11,123 nucleotides of DNA. It comes from PNKC01 sp039917655. GTDB taxonomy: Bacteria > Chloroflexota > Dehalococcoidia > Tepidiformales > Tepidiformaceae. Location: the NCBI GenBank assembly GCA_039917655.1, contig JBDSJC010000271.1, positions 1 through 11,123 of the forward strand. The letters are read 5' to 3'. Both the position numbers and the translations under genes were made by a program. Of the stretch, positions 1 to 6,442 are shown in pieces (position 1 is the stretch's first letter; every line of letters starts with the position of its first letter). The notes beneath the pieces were generated by a model, which did not search any database, was not told where the DNA came from, and worked only from the letters and a program-made list of their open reading frames with translations.

Positions 1-1
1 A

Positions 2-901
2 ACGATGTACGCCCAGCAGGACCGCTTCGCAGACGGCGCCGCGTTCGCCCAGTACGCTGCCGACGCGGGCTACGACGGCATCGAGATTTCGCACTCCACG
101 AAGCAGGAGAAGCTGCAACAGATCCTGGACTCTGGCATCTTGCCCGTGACATCTGTGCATCAACCGGCACCCTGGGTCCGCCACAACGATGGTCGCGGCA
201 ACTCGCACTGCAACCTCGCTTCGACCGATGAGACCGAGCGAAGGGCAGCGGTGGGACACGCGCTAAACAGCATCGAATGGGCGGGCCGCATCGGCGTCGA
301 TCGGCTGGTCGTGCACCTAGGCCAAGTGACGGATGTCGAGGAACAGTTCCCCGAGGAGCTGGAGATGCGCCGCCTGTTTGACGCCGGAAACCAGGACGCC
401 GACCGCTTCGCTGCGCTTCGAGAAATCGCCGTCAAGCGACGCGCCGAAGAGGGCGAGCCTTACCTTGCCAGGGCGCGCGCTTCCCTGCTCGAACTCGTGA
501 ATGCCGCAGAGACCCACGGTATCGCGATCGGGTTGGAAAATCGCTATCACTACCACGAAATCCCGTTGGTCGATGAGTACGAAGCGCTGCTCGAAGGGCT
601 TAGTCTCGAACAGGCCGGTTACTGGCACGATGTCGGCCACGCGGAGGTGCTGCATCGCCTTGGTTTCGTGGACCGCGGTGCCTGGCTGGACGCCCACAGC
701 ACGCGTTGCATTGGCGCTCACCTGCACGACGTACTGGGAATTGGAGACCACCGGACTCCCGGCGACGGCGATGTTTCCTGGGACTACGTGGTCGCGGGCG
801 TGCGTCACCTGCCCCGCTTCACGCTGGAGATCAACCAACACCAGCCGGACGAACGGGTGTCTGGTGCGCCAGCATTTCTGGAGCGAATCGGGCTCCGCTA
901 A
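2..901 (+). CDS. Sugar phosphate isomerase/epimerase-like TIM-barrel protein (5' partial)
   Basis: Member of the xylose isomerase-like TIM-barrel superfamily (AP endonuclease 2 / sugar phosphate isomerase-epimerase). Counting from the Met codon at base 5, the metal-site pattern is visible along the barrel: a histidine in VVHLGQ (104), the glutamate in GLENR (178), WHDVGHA (Asp209, His212), HLHD (239-242) followed by His249, and the glutamate in LEINQ (275). These are the usual divalent-metal ligands of the family, so the enzyme is probably active and cytoplasmic. Its substrate cannot be read from sequence. Family members usually begin with a short beta strand before the equivalent of the first Met seen here, and the reading frame is open to the window edge, so the true start is probably outside the window. 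It is followed after 37 bases by the TIGR03936 gene and is probably in the same operon. Confidence 0.85.
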   Translation, partial: TMYAQQDRFADGAAFAQYAADAGYDGIEISHSTKQEKLQQILDSGILPVTSVHQPAPWVRHNDGRGNSHCNLASTDETERRAAVGHALNSIEWAGRIGVDRLVVHLGQVTDVEEQFPEELEMRRLFDAGNQDADRFAALREIAVKRRAEEGEPYLARARASLLELVNAAETHGIAIGLENRYHYHEIPLVDEYEALLEGLSLEQAGYWHDVGHAEVLHRLGFVDRGAWLDAHSTRCIGAHLHDVLGIGDHRTPGDGDVSWDYVVAGVRHLPRFTLEINQHQPDERVSGAPAFLERIGLR

Positions 902-938
902 GCATCGATTATGGTCGCCGCCGTGGTACCATGCCGCG

Positions 939-1631
939 ATGGCCGTCCAACGCTTCCGTGTGCTGTTCCGCAAGGGCGAGCGTGTCCGCTACATCTCCCA
1001 CCTTGATGTGCTGCGCTTCTGGGAGCGCGCGATCCGGCGCGCCGAACTGCCTCTTTCCTATTCGCAGGGATTCACGCCGCATCCGAAGCTGGCATTCGCC
1101 TCGCCGCTGCCGCTGGGTTTCATGTCCGAGGCCGAGGTGATGGACGTAACGCTCGACGAACGCATCGATCCCGCCGATTTTCAAGCCCGCCTCCTTCCCG
1201 AAACCACCGAGGACCTCTCGGTGGTTGGCATTTCTGAGATCGCGCTCTCCACGCTGCCGCCGCAGGCTGCCATCCTCTGGGCGGACTACCGCGTGGACCT
1301 TGTCGATGCTGACCCTGGCCTGGTCGGCTCGGCCGTCGCCGGATTCGTGGATTGCGATGATTTCCCCTGGAGCGAGGAGAAAAAAGAGCGGACGAAGACC
1401 TACAACCTGCGCGCGGCGGTCGCCTCTTTGGGCGCGACGGCAGTGGATGGCGGCATGCGATTGACGATGCGCCTGCAGGCGGATGCAACTCTGACAGCTC
1501 GTCCCGAACAGGTGCTGGAAGCGATCCTCCCGGGAGTTGCGGCCTCCGCCATCACGCGCACGGGTCTCGTGCTGGATGACCCATCGCCCGCGCGTGAGGC
1601 TTGGCGGCGAGTCGGGCAGTACCAATCGTGA
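939..1631 (+). CDS. TIGR03936 family radical SAM-associated protein (DUF2344)
   Basis: 230-residue protein recognised from the strongly conserved N-terminal half: RYISHLD at 17-23 and YSQGF/HPK/ASPLPLG between 41 and 60. These are signatures of TIGR03936 (DUF2344), which in many bacteria is either fused to or encoded next to a radical SAM protein of the TIGR03960 type. Its biochemical role is not established. ATG 939 is chosen because the conserved start of the family, a short basic FRVLFRKGE strand, follows directly. The frame is open much further upstream, but that part is only an overlap with the preceding gene in another frame. No radical SAM partner is visible upstream; the neighbour is a sugar isomerase-like gene. 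The stop overlaps the start of the next gene (GTGA), which suggests translational coupling. Confidence 0.88.
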   Translation: MAVQRFRVLFRKGERVRYISHLDVLRFWERAIRRAELPLSYSQGFTPHPKLAFASPLPLGFMSEAEVMDVTLDERIDPADFQARLLPETTEDLSVVGISEIALSTLPPQAAILWADYRVDLVDADPGLVGSAVAGFVDCDDFPWSEEKKERTKTYNLRAAVASLGATAVDGGMRLTMRLQADATLTARPEQVLEAILPGVAASAITRTGLVLDDPSPAREAWRRVGQYQS

Positions 1632-2119
1632 GCGCCAACGTCCGCCGAGCGACCACCACGGACGCGGCGGCGCTGTACGTCCAGTGGAGCGAACTGCGGC
1701 GCTACAACGCCTCGATTGACCACCGCGTGGTGCCCGTCCCGGTCGTCGCGGATGACTTTGCGGCCGGTCTGGATGATGTGCTGGCACGAGACACGTCCGT
1801 GGCGTTCGTGGCCGAGGTGGACGGAAAGCTTGCAGGGTTCATTAGCGGCGGCGTTGAACGAAACCATCCGGACCGTTTGCCCGAGATGCACGCCACAGTG
1901 GGATACCTCTGGGTTGCCGAGTCTGCGAGGCGGCTTGGCGTGGGGCGCCAACTTTTCGATGCGGTGCGTGAGTGGGCCGCGAAGCAGGACGGCGTACTGC
2001 ACCTTGAAATGACGGTGCTCTCCGCGGACCAGGAAGCTGCCGCCTTCTGGCGCTCGATGGGCTTTTCGCCATTCATCGAGCGCGTTTGGGCCGCACTCCC
2101 GCGCGATGGCGAGGCGTGA
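1628..2119 (+). CDS. GNAT family N-acetyltransferase
   Basis: 163-residue single-domain GNAT protein. It starts with an acidic/basic N-terminal strand (NVRRATTTDAAAL) typical of the fold, has a central beta4 strand (AFVAEVDGKLAGFI, 59-72), the acetyl-CoA binding turn RRLGVGRQL at 101-109 (the R/Q-x-x-G-x-G/A motif) and the C-terminal AAAFWRSMGF segment (137-146) that normally closes the acetyl-CoA site. It should transfer an acetyl group from acetyl-CoA to an amine; the acceptor is unknown. The start chosen is GTG 1628, which overlaps the upstream stop as GTGA; an ATG at 1601 in frame would add nine residues inside the previous gene. The gene ends in another GTGA overlap with the phosphatase. 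Confidence 0.87.
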   Translation: MSANVRRATTTDAAALYVQWSELRRYNASIDHRVVPVPVVADDFAAGLDDVLARDTSVAFVAEVDGKLAGFISGGVERNHPDRLPEMHATVGYLWVAESARRLGVGRQLFDAVREWAAKQDGVLHLEMTVLSADQEAAAFWRSMGFSPFIERVWAALPRDGEA

Positions 2120-2754
2120 ATCTCTACCTAGTCCGGCACGGAGAGACAGCGCATAACCGGGACGGCGTGGGACTTGGGCGCCGCGATGAAGCGCTGACAA
2201 GCCTCGGCCGCGCCCAGGCCGCCGCTGTTGCCGGGCGGTTCGCGGCGGTGAAACTGGACCAGGTGCTCGCCAGCCCCCTCAGCCGGGCATCGGACACCGC
2301 GCGGGCCATCGCCGCCGGCAATGGGCTCAGCGTTGAGCTTCGCGACGAACTGATCGAGATGGATGTCGGCCTGACCGAAGGCATGGCCTTTCCAGCGGTG
2401 CGCGAGCAGTTTCCCGAATTCGTCGCTGGCTGGGCCGGCCCAGAGGTGGCGAAGGCGGTCATGCCCGGAGGCGAAAGCCTGGAGGACGTCGCGTCGCGCC
2501 TGGCGCCGCTCATTCGCTATCTGCACGAGTCTTCGCCAGATTCTGACGTGGCCGTGGTTTCGCACAATTTCGTTGTGAAGGTGCTGCTCTGCTCGCTCTT
2601 GAATGTTGAGTTGTCTTCGTTTCGGGCTTTCGAGATCGGCCTGGCGTCAGTCTCCACGCTGTTCTTGCGCGGGGCGCGGGTCAACGTTGTGGGGTTGAAC
2701 GACACCTGTCATCTCGCCAGCTTGTACCTTGATCCCGCCCGGCGTAGCGTGTAA
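2116..2754 (+). CDS. Histidine phosphatase family protein (phosphoglycerate mutase-like)
   Basis: 212-residue branch-1 histidine phosphatase. The phosphohistidine motif LVRHGET is at residues 5-11 (catalytic His8, with Arg7), the second phosphate-binding arginine is in SPLSRASDTA (Arg57), the probable general acid is Glu81 (LIEMDVGLTEG) and the second histidine is His150 in VVSHNF. The length fits GpmB/CobC-type cytoplasmic phosphatases rather than a glycolytic mutase; the substrate could be a sugar phosphate, nucleotide or alpha-ribazole phosphate and is not decided by sequence. GTG 2116 is preferred: it overlaps the upstream stop as GTGA and places the RHG motif at the usual distance from the N terminus. 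ATG 2086 would add ten residues with no family match. It is eight bases upstream of the ftsB-like gene. Confidence 0.9.
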   Translation: MNLYLVRHGETAHNRDGVGLGRRDEALTSLGRAQAAAVAGRFAAVKLDQVLASPLSRASDTARAIAAGNGLSVELRDELIEMDVGLTEGMAFPAVREQFPEFVAGWAGPEVAKAVMPGGESLEDVASRLAPLIRYLHESSPDSDVAVVSHNFVVKVLLCSLLNVELSSFRAFEIGLASVSTLFLRGARVNVVGLNDTCHLASLYLDPARRSV

Positions 2755-2762
2755 GTCTGCCA

Positions 2763-3104
2763 ATGGGATTCATTGCTAAAAGCCGTTCGCGCCTGATTTT
2801 CGCTGCTGGCTTGATAGTGGCGGGATATTTCGTCTTCACCGCGGCCTCCGGCGTCATCCACAATCACCAGCTGGCGCAGCAGCGCTCGGAATCAGCCGCG
2901 CAAGTCTCGCGGCTCGAAGAGAAACAGAAATACCTGGAAGCCGTGCGCAACTACGTGGCATCTGATGCTTACGTCGAACAGGAGGCGCGGCGTCAACTCG
3001 GCTATGTGCGCGACGGCGAAATCCCGTTCGTGGTGATTAGTCCGGCGCCGAAAGAGAGCAGCCAGCCCACCGGCGAGTGGTGGCAGCGCCTGTTCCCAAG
3101 ATAG
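2763..3104 (+). CDS. ftsB: FtsB/DivIC-type septum formation initiator
   Basis: 113-residue bitopic membrane protein. A short basic cytoplasmic tail (1-10) is followed by one transmembrane helix (about 11-28), then a charged heptad-like coiled coil (about 35-65) and the family's C-terminal signature YVEQEARRQLGYVRDGE (70-86). FtsB/DivIC proteins form a complex with FtsL and FtsQ/DivIB and help activate septal peptidoglycan synthesis at the division site; in this family the signature segment contacts FtsQ/DivIB. ATG 2763 lies eight bases after the phosphatase stop and gives the normal short tail before the helix. The last bases lie beside, or overlap, the start of tilS; divIC-tilS adjacency is also seen in other bacteria. 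Confidence 0.9.
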   Translation: MGFIAKSRSRLIFAAGLIVAGYFVFTAASGVIHNHQLAQQRSESAAQVSRLEEKQKYLEAVRNYVASDAYVEQEARRQLGYVRDGEIPFVVISPAPKESSQPTGEWWQRLFPR

Positions 3105-3109
3105 CTCCG

Positions 3110-4486
3110 GTGTCCGTCACGGAAGTTGCGACGCTGCGCGTAGCGCGATTCGCCGAGCGCGAACGGATGCTGCGCCGCACCAAACGCGTGTTGGTGGCGC
3201 TGTCTGGCGGGCCGGACTCGGTTGCTTGCCTGCTGTTGCTGCGAAACCTGAGAGAGCGCTTTCAATTCGGCATCGTCGCTTGCCACTTCGACCATCAGCT
3301 GCGCGATCGGTCGGCCTCGGACATGCAGCGAGTGCGAGAGATCTGTGCCGAACTCGAAATTGAGTGCGTGACGGGCGAGGGGGACGTGCGGGCGATGGCT
3401 CGCGACACCCGCCAGAGCATCGAGCTGGCCGCGCGCACGATGCGCTACCAGTTTCTTGCCTTCGCCGCGGGCAAGGAGTTGGCGGACGCTATCGCCACCG
3501 GACACACAGCCGATGACCAGGCGGAAACGGTGCTGATGCGCATCGTCCGTGGGTCTGGCGTACGCGGGGTCCGGGGGATCCTTCCTGTCTCCGGCGTACC
3601 AGGCTCGGAAGCCCAACGCCTGGTGCGCCCCCTGCTCGAACTAACGCGCGCCGACACGGCCGCCATCTGCGTTGAGGCCGGGATCGTCCCAATCACTGAC
3701 GAATCGAACGCTGACATGGCCTTCACACGAAACCGCGTGCGCCTGGAAACATTCGGCGCGCTTCGGGCACTCAACCCTTCGGTTTCACAATCTCTCCTCG
3801 GGCTGGCAGCCAGTGCACGCGAACTCTTTCAGGGAGTCGAGCGCCGGGTGATGTCCCTGGTGCCGGGGCAACGCGGCCCGATTGGGGCGGTTTTTCCGCT
3901 CGCTGCCGTGCGCCCGTTGCCGAACGAGGGGCTGACCCTCCTCGTCGAGCGTGAGGTGTCGTTCTACAAACTCGTACCTGACGTCAATCGCACTCGGGTC
4001 AACAACCTCCGGACCGTGCTTGAGAAGGGCAGCGGGCGCGTCCGCTTCGGGCCGGCGGAGGTCGAGGTGTCGTGTGGCGTTGTGCGGATCGGCCCGGCGC
4101 TGGGCGTGTTGGACTGGTTCGATGCTGTTGTCTTGAACATCCCCGGGAGCACGCGCGCGGGGCCCTGGCGGGTTGACGTTTCGACCAGCCCACTCCCCGA
4201 GGTGGCTGATGCGATGGCCCTCGCCATCGACCCCTCAGTGCAGCATGGAGCGTTGCGCGCCCGGCTCCTCGCAGCCGGCGACCGCATCTCCTACCACGGG
4301 ATGCGCCGCAAGGTCGCTGATGTCCTCGCCAACGCCAAAGTGCCTGCGTGGGAGCGGACCGGAATGGTGGCGATCGCCGATTCGGCGACCGTGCTCGGGC
4401 TCTTTGGAGCAACGGTCTCGATCGCCGCTAACCCGGTTGGTGAGGATCTGCTTTACGTCCGCCTCTCGCAGCTTCCGCCAGCCTAA
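3110..4486 (+). CDS. tilS: tRNA(Ile)-lysidine synthase TilS
   Basis: Cytoplasmic enzyme that ligates lysine to C34 of the CAU anticodon of tRNA(Ile2) with ATP, changing its decoding from AUG to AUA. The N-terminal PP-loop ATPase has SGGPDS at 32-37, then CHFDHQLR (58-65), the ATGHTADDQAET segment (129-140) and the conserved ITDESNADMAFTRNRVR block (195-211) of the TilS family. A C-terminal TilS-type domain ends with GDRISYHGMRRKVADVLANA and a proximal GLFG strand. Length is 458 residues, normal for a full TilS. GTG 3110, five bases after the ftsB stop, is chosen. An in-frame GTG at 3077 would overlap ftsB by 28 bases, and ATG 3167 would leave only 12 residues before the PP-loop; neither can be excluded because no clear Shine-Dalgarno decides. 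Confidence 0.92.
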   Translation: MSVTEVATLRVARFAERERMLRRTKRVLVALSGGPDSVACLLLLRNLRERFQFGIVACHFDHQLRDRSASDMQRVREICAELEIECVTGEGDVRAMARDTRQSIELAARTMRYQFLAFAAGKELADAIATGHTADDQAETVLMRIVRGSGVRGVRGILPVSGVPGSEAQRLVRPLLELTRADTAAICVEAGIVPITDESNADMAFTRNRVRLETFGALRALNPSVSQSLLGLAASARELFQGVERRVMSLVPGQRGPIGAVFPLAAVRPLPNEGLTLLVEREVSFYKLVPDVNRTRVNNLRTVLEKGSGRVRFGPAEVEVSCGVVRIGPALGVLDWFDAVVLNIPGSTRAGPWRVDVSTSPLPEVADAMALAIDPSVQHGALRARLLAAGDRISYHGMRRKVADVLANAKVPAWERTGMVAIADSATVLGLFGATVSIAANPVGEDLLYVRLSQLPPA

Positions 4487-5403
4487 ACCTGGAACTGCGG
4501 GATGACCTCGTCGATGAGCCGCTGGGTCTGCGCCACCAGGTCGGCGTCGGAAGTAGCCATCGGCCGCAGGACGAATTTCGACACACCCGCGTCGATGTAT
4601 TCGCGGACGCGGCTAGCGACATCGTCAGCGCCGCCGACGGCCATGTATGTCGCCGGGTCGTCCGCGTCCGGCACTCGCCGAAGGCCGGTTGCGGTGCGCT
4701 GCACCACGTCGTCGTCCATCGAACCGAAGCGGAAGGGAAAGCCGGCTCCGTAGTGGTCGTCGTCGATAACACGGCCCGCCTCGGCTGTCGCTGCCCGGAT
4801 CTTGGCCACAACGGGCTTCACCTGCGCGGGCGATTGGATCCCTCCGAGCCAACCCGTGCCTAACAGCGCCGTGCGACGGATCGCGGCATCGCTGCTCCCA
4901 CCGATCCAGAGCGGCAGGGGCTGCTGCTTCGGTTTCGGGCTGATGGTCACAGCGCCGTACTGGAAGTGCTTACCCTCGAAACTGACTGCGTCTTCGCTCC
5001 AAAGGCGCGACATAATCGTGAGCATTTCGTCGGAGCGGGAGCCACGGCCGAGCGGATTCCGGCCCGTCGCCCGCCACTCCGGCGCAAGCTCGGATCCGAC
5101 GCCGAAGACAGGGAGCAGCCGCCCGTCGCTCAGGAAGTCGAGGGTCGCGCACTCCTTGGCGAGGATGAGCGGGTCGCGAAGCGGGAGAACGATCGCGTTC
5201 ATCCCGAATTTCAGCCGCTTCGTGCGGCCAGCGATCACACCAAACGCTGCGATTGTCTCGAGGTTGGGCTGGGCCGACACCAGTCGCTCGCTCAGCCACA
5301 CCGAGTCCACGCCGCTGTTCTCGCAAAGGGCGATCCAATCGAGGAACGCGTCCGAAGTGGAGAAGGGGAAGCCCGCGATACCTAGACCGATGCCGATGCT
5401 CAT
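4483..5403 (-). CDS. LLM class flavin-dependent oxidoreductase (luciferase-like)
   Basis: 306-residue bacterial luciferase-like TIM barrel. Visible family marks are the N-terminal strand IGLGIAGF, the GVDSVWLSER segment (31-40), RTKRLKFGMNAIVLPLRDPL (60-79), the LDFLSDGRLLPVFGVG block (88-103) and PLPLWIGG (162-169) before a second half ending in GVSKFVLRP. Such enzymes use reduced FMN or coenzyme F420; the sequence suggests the F420-type LLM group, but cofactor and substrate are not proved. ATG 5403 is chosen because a GGAG box sits six bases upstream; ATG 5415 is in frame but has no ribosome binding site. The stop overlaps the convergent tilS stop by four bases. It is divergent from rnpB, with 124 bases between. 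Confidence 0.9.
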   Translation of the reverse strand: MSIGIGLGIAGFPFSTSDAFLDWIALCENSGVDSVWLSERLVSAQPNLETIAAFGVIAGRTKRLKFGMNAIVLPLRDPLILAKECATLDFLSDGRLLPVFGVGSELAPEWRATGRNPLGRGSRSDEMLTIMSRLWSEDAVSFEGKHFQYGAVTISPKPKQQPLPLWIGGSSDAAIRRTALLGTGWLGGIQSPAQVKPVVAKIRAATAEAGRVIDDDHYGAGFPFRFGSMDDDVVQRTATGLRRVPDADDPATYMAVGGADDVASRVREYIDAGVSKFVLRPMATSDADLVAQTQRLIDEVIPQFQV

Positions 5404-5475
5404 CTGTTGCTCCATTGTCTTTTCGAACCACTGTAGAGAATCTCCGTGACAGTCGCGCGGGAGCCGCAGGTGAGT

Positions 5476-5492
5476 AGCCAGAATCCCTACCC
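5476..5492 (+). repeat. 17-base direct repeat, copy 1 (rnpB promoter region)
   Basis: The 17-mer AGCCAGAATCCCTACCC occurs here and again, identical, at 5533-5549. The two copies are 57 bases apart and flank the TATACT box of rnpB. Three bases after this copy begins a second shared word, ACTCCATCGGGC (5495-5506), which recurs inside rnpB at 5593-5604. No other copy of the 17-mer was seen in the window. Confidence 0.85.
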
Positions 5493-5516
5493 AAACTCCA
5501 TCGGGCGGCGAGCGTC

Positions 5517-5522
5517 TATACT
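5517..5522 (+). promoter_or_regulatory. rnpB: Probable -10 box of rnpB
   Basis: TATACT matches five of six positions of the sigma-70 family -10 consensus. It ends six bases before the first base of the P1 helix of rnpB (5528), the right distance for a transcription start there. No good -35 element is seen 16-18 bases upstream (the region reads AAACTCCA). The 17-base repeats lie on both sides, so they could act as operators. Confidence 0.45.
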
Positions 5523-5527
5523 CAATC

Positions 5528-5901
<374 letters not shown>

Positions 5902-5903
<2 letters not shown>

Positions 5904-6012
5904 AACCCTTGTCTCCCCGGTCCCGTCGATGGGAGACGACGCCTATCAGCCAGACAGCGCCGGTCACAAAGGCGCTCAAGCCGGCCATGTAAACGAATCG
6001 CAAGAGGCCCAT
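5902..6012 (-). CDS. Possible 36-residue single-pass membrane peptide
   Basis: Small ORF reading MGLLRFVYMAGLSAF, then VTGAVWLIGVV, then a basic tail (SHRRDRGDKG). It has one strongly hydrophobic helix (about 6-27) and a positively charged C terminus, the layout of small bitopic membrane proteins. I do not recognise a family. There is no Shine-Dalgarno before ATG 6012, but a TGC-TAAACT element ends seven bases upstream of the ATG and a TTGTGC lies 16 bases further up, so leaderless transcription starting at the ATG is possible. An in-frame GTG at 6045 would add 11 residues. The stop overlaps the last two bases of rnpB, on the opposite strand. It is short enough to be chance; only conservation of the peptide would decide. 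Confidence 0.3.
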
Positions 6013-6041
6013 CGGCGCGAGTTTAGCAGCCGGTCGATGAT

Positions 6042-6058
6042 GCACAACGTTTTTGTGC
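6042..6058. repeat. Short perfect inverted repeat
   Basis: GCACAA (6042-6047) pairs with TTGTGC (6053-6058) across a five-base loop. It overlaps the possible -35 element of the 36-residue ORF on the minus strand. It is one of several inverted repeats in the non-coding stretch after rnpB. Confidence 0.5.
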
Positions 6059-6086
6059 CGCCGCGCGAGAGGTTCGGGGCGAGCGA

Positions 6087-6113
6087 AAGGCCCCGGGTGT
6101 AAACCGGGGCCTT
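6087..6113 (+). terminator. Terminator-like hairpin
   Basis: A perfect ten-base-pair GC-rich stem (AAGGCCCCGG 6087-6096 with CCGGGGCCTT 6104-6113) encloses a seven-base loop. On the + strand it is followed by a moderately T-rich tail (GTATCGTTGTTC), making it a likely intrinsic terminator for transcription from the rnpB side. On the - strand the tail is poor, but the stem could still stop read-through from the recombinase unit. It is the strongest hairpin in the 540-base gap. Confidence 0.55.
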
Positions 6114-6157
6114 GTATCGTTGTTCAATTACCCGCCTTGCGGCGCCATTGTTGCCCG

Positions 6158-6205
6158 CGCTTCCTAGGGAAGCGAACCGGTGGCTCTCTAAAGATGGCCC
6201 CGGTT
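6158..6205. repeat. Two abutting inverted repeats
   Basis: The first is CGCTTCC-TAG-GGAAGCG (6158-6174), a perfect 7-base inverted repeat around a CCTAGG core. The second starts at the very next base: AACCGG (6175-6180) pairs with CCGGTT (6200-6205), and after a one-base bulge GGC (6182-6184) pairs with GCC (6197-6199). Together they form two adjacent stems in DNA or RNA. They could be part of a structured RNA, a protein operator or a recombination site; nothing in the sequence decides between these. A smaller CCGC/GCGG hairpin lies at 6132-6142. Confidence 0.5.
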
Positions 6206-6254
6206 TGATTGGATTATGTGAGGCATGGCCCGTGGGCGGTTTCCGTGCTCGGCT

Positions 6255-6320
6255 CTAACGCGAACCAGCCCGATCAACCTGCCACCGCTCAAACCAGACA
6301 TGGAGCTTTTGATTCATCAT
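6255..6320 (-). CDS. Possible 21-residue peptide ORF with strong Shine-Dalgarno
   Basis: The ORF encodes MMNQKLHVWFERWQVDRAG followed by SR and a TAG stop. A GGAGG box lies seven bases before the first of two consecutive ATG codons, the best ribosome binding site in the whole non-coding stretch. The product has two tryptophans and a mixed-charge, helix-prone centre. I do not recognise it. It is 122 bases downstream of the recombinase stop on the same strand and could be on the same transcript. It could be a leader peptide, a small functional protein or chance; short length makes any claim weak. Confidence 0.25.
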   Translation of the reverse strand: MMNQKLHVWFERWQVDRAGSR

Positions 6321-6442
6321 CGAGTTTCCTCCGATTCATCTCTGTTCCGGCTTCTACCGTACCACTGCTGTCAATGGTTTGCGCGATTTGTAAAGCCGTG
6401 CGGGTGAACATCTGGTAACGTTCGAATCCGCGGACCTGAGTT

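Noticed and set aside
501..938. Upstream extension of the TIGR03936 frame
   Set aside because: It is an alternate frame of the isomerase-like gene; the conserved family start follows ATG 939.
6209..6418. Plus-strand open frames of 60-69 residues in the gap after rnpB
   Set aside because: No ribosome binding site, no recognisable domain, low-complexity serine- and proline-rich translation; they look like chance frames.
6415..6434. TTCGAATCC, resembling a tRNA T-loop and a possible attachment site
   Set aside because: The flanking bases do not pair as a T stem and no acceptor, D or anticodon arm is found on either strand.
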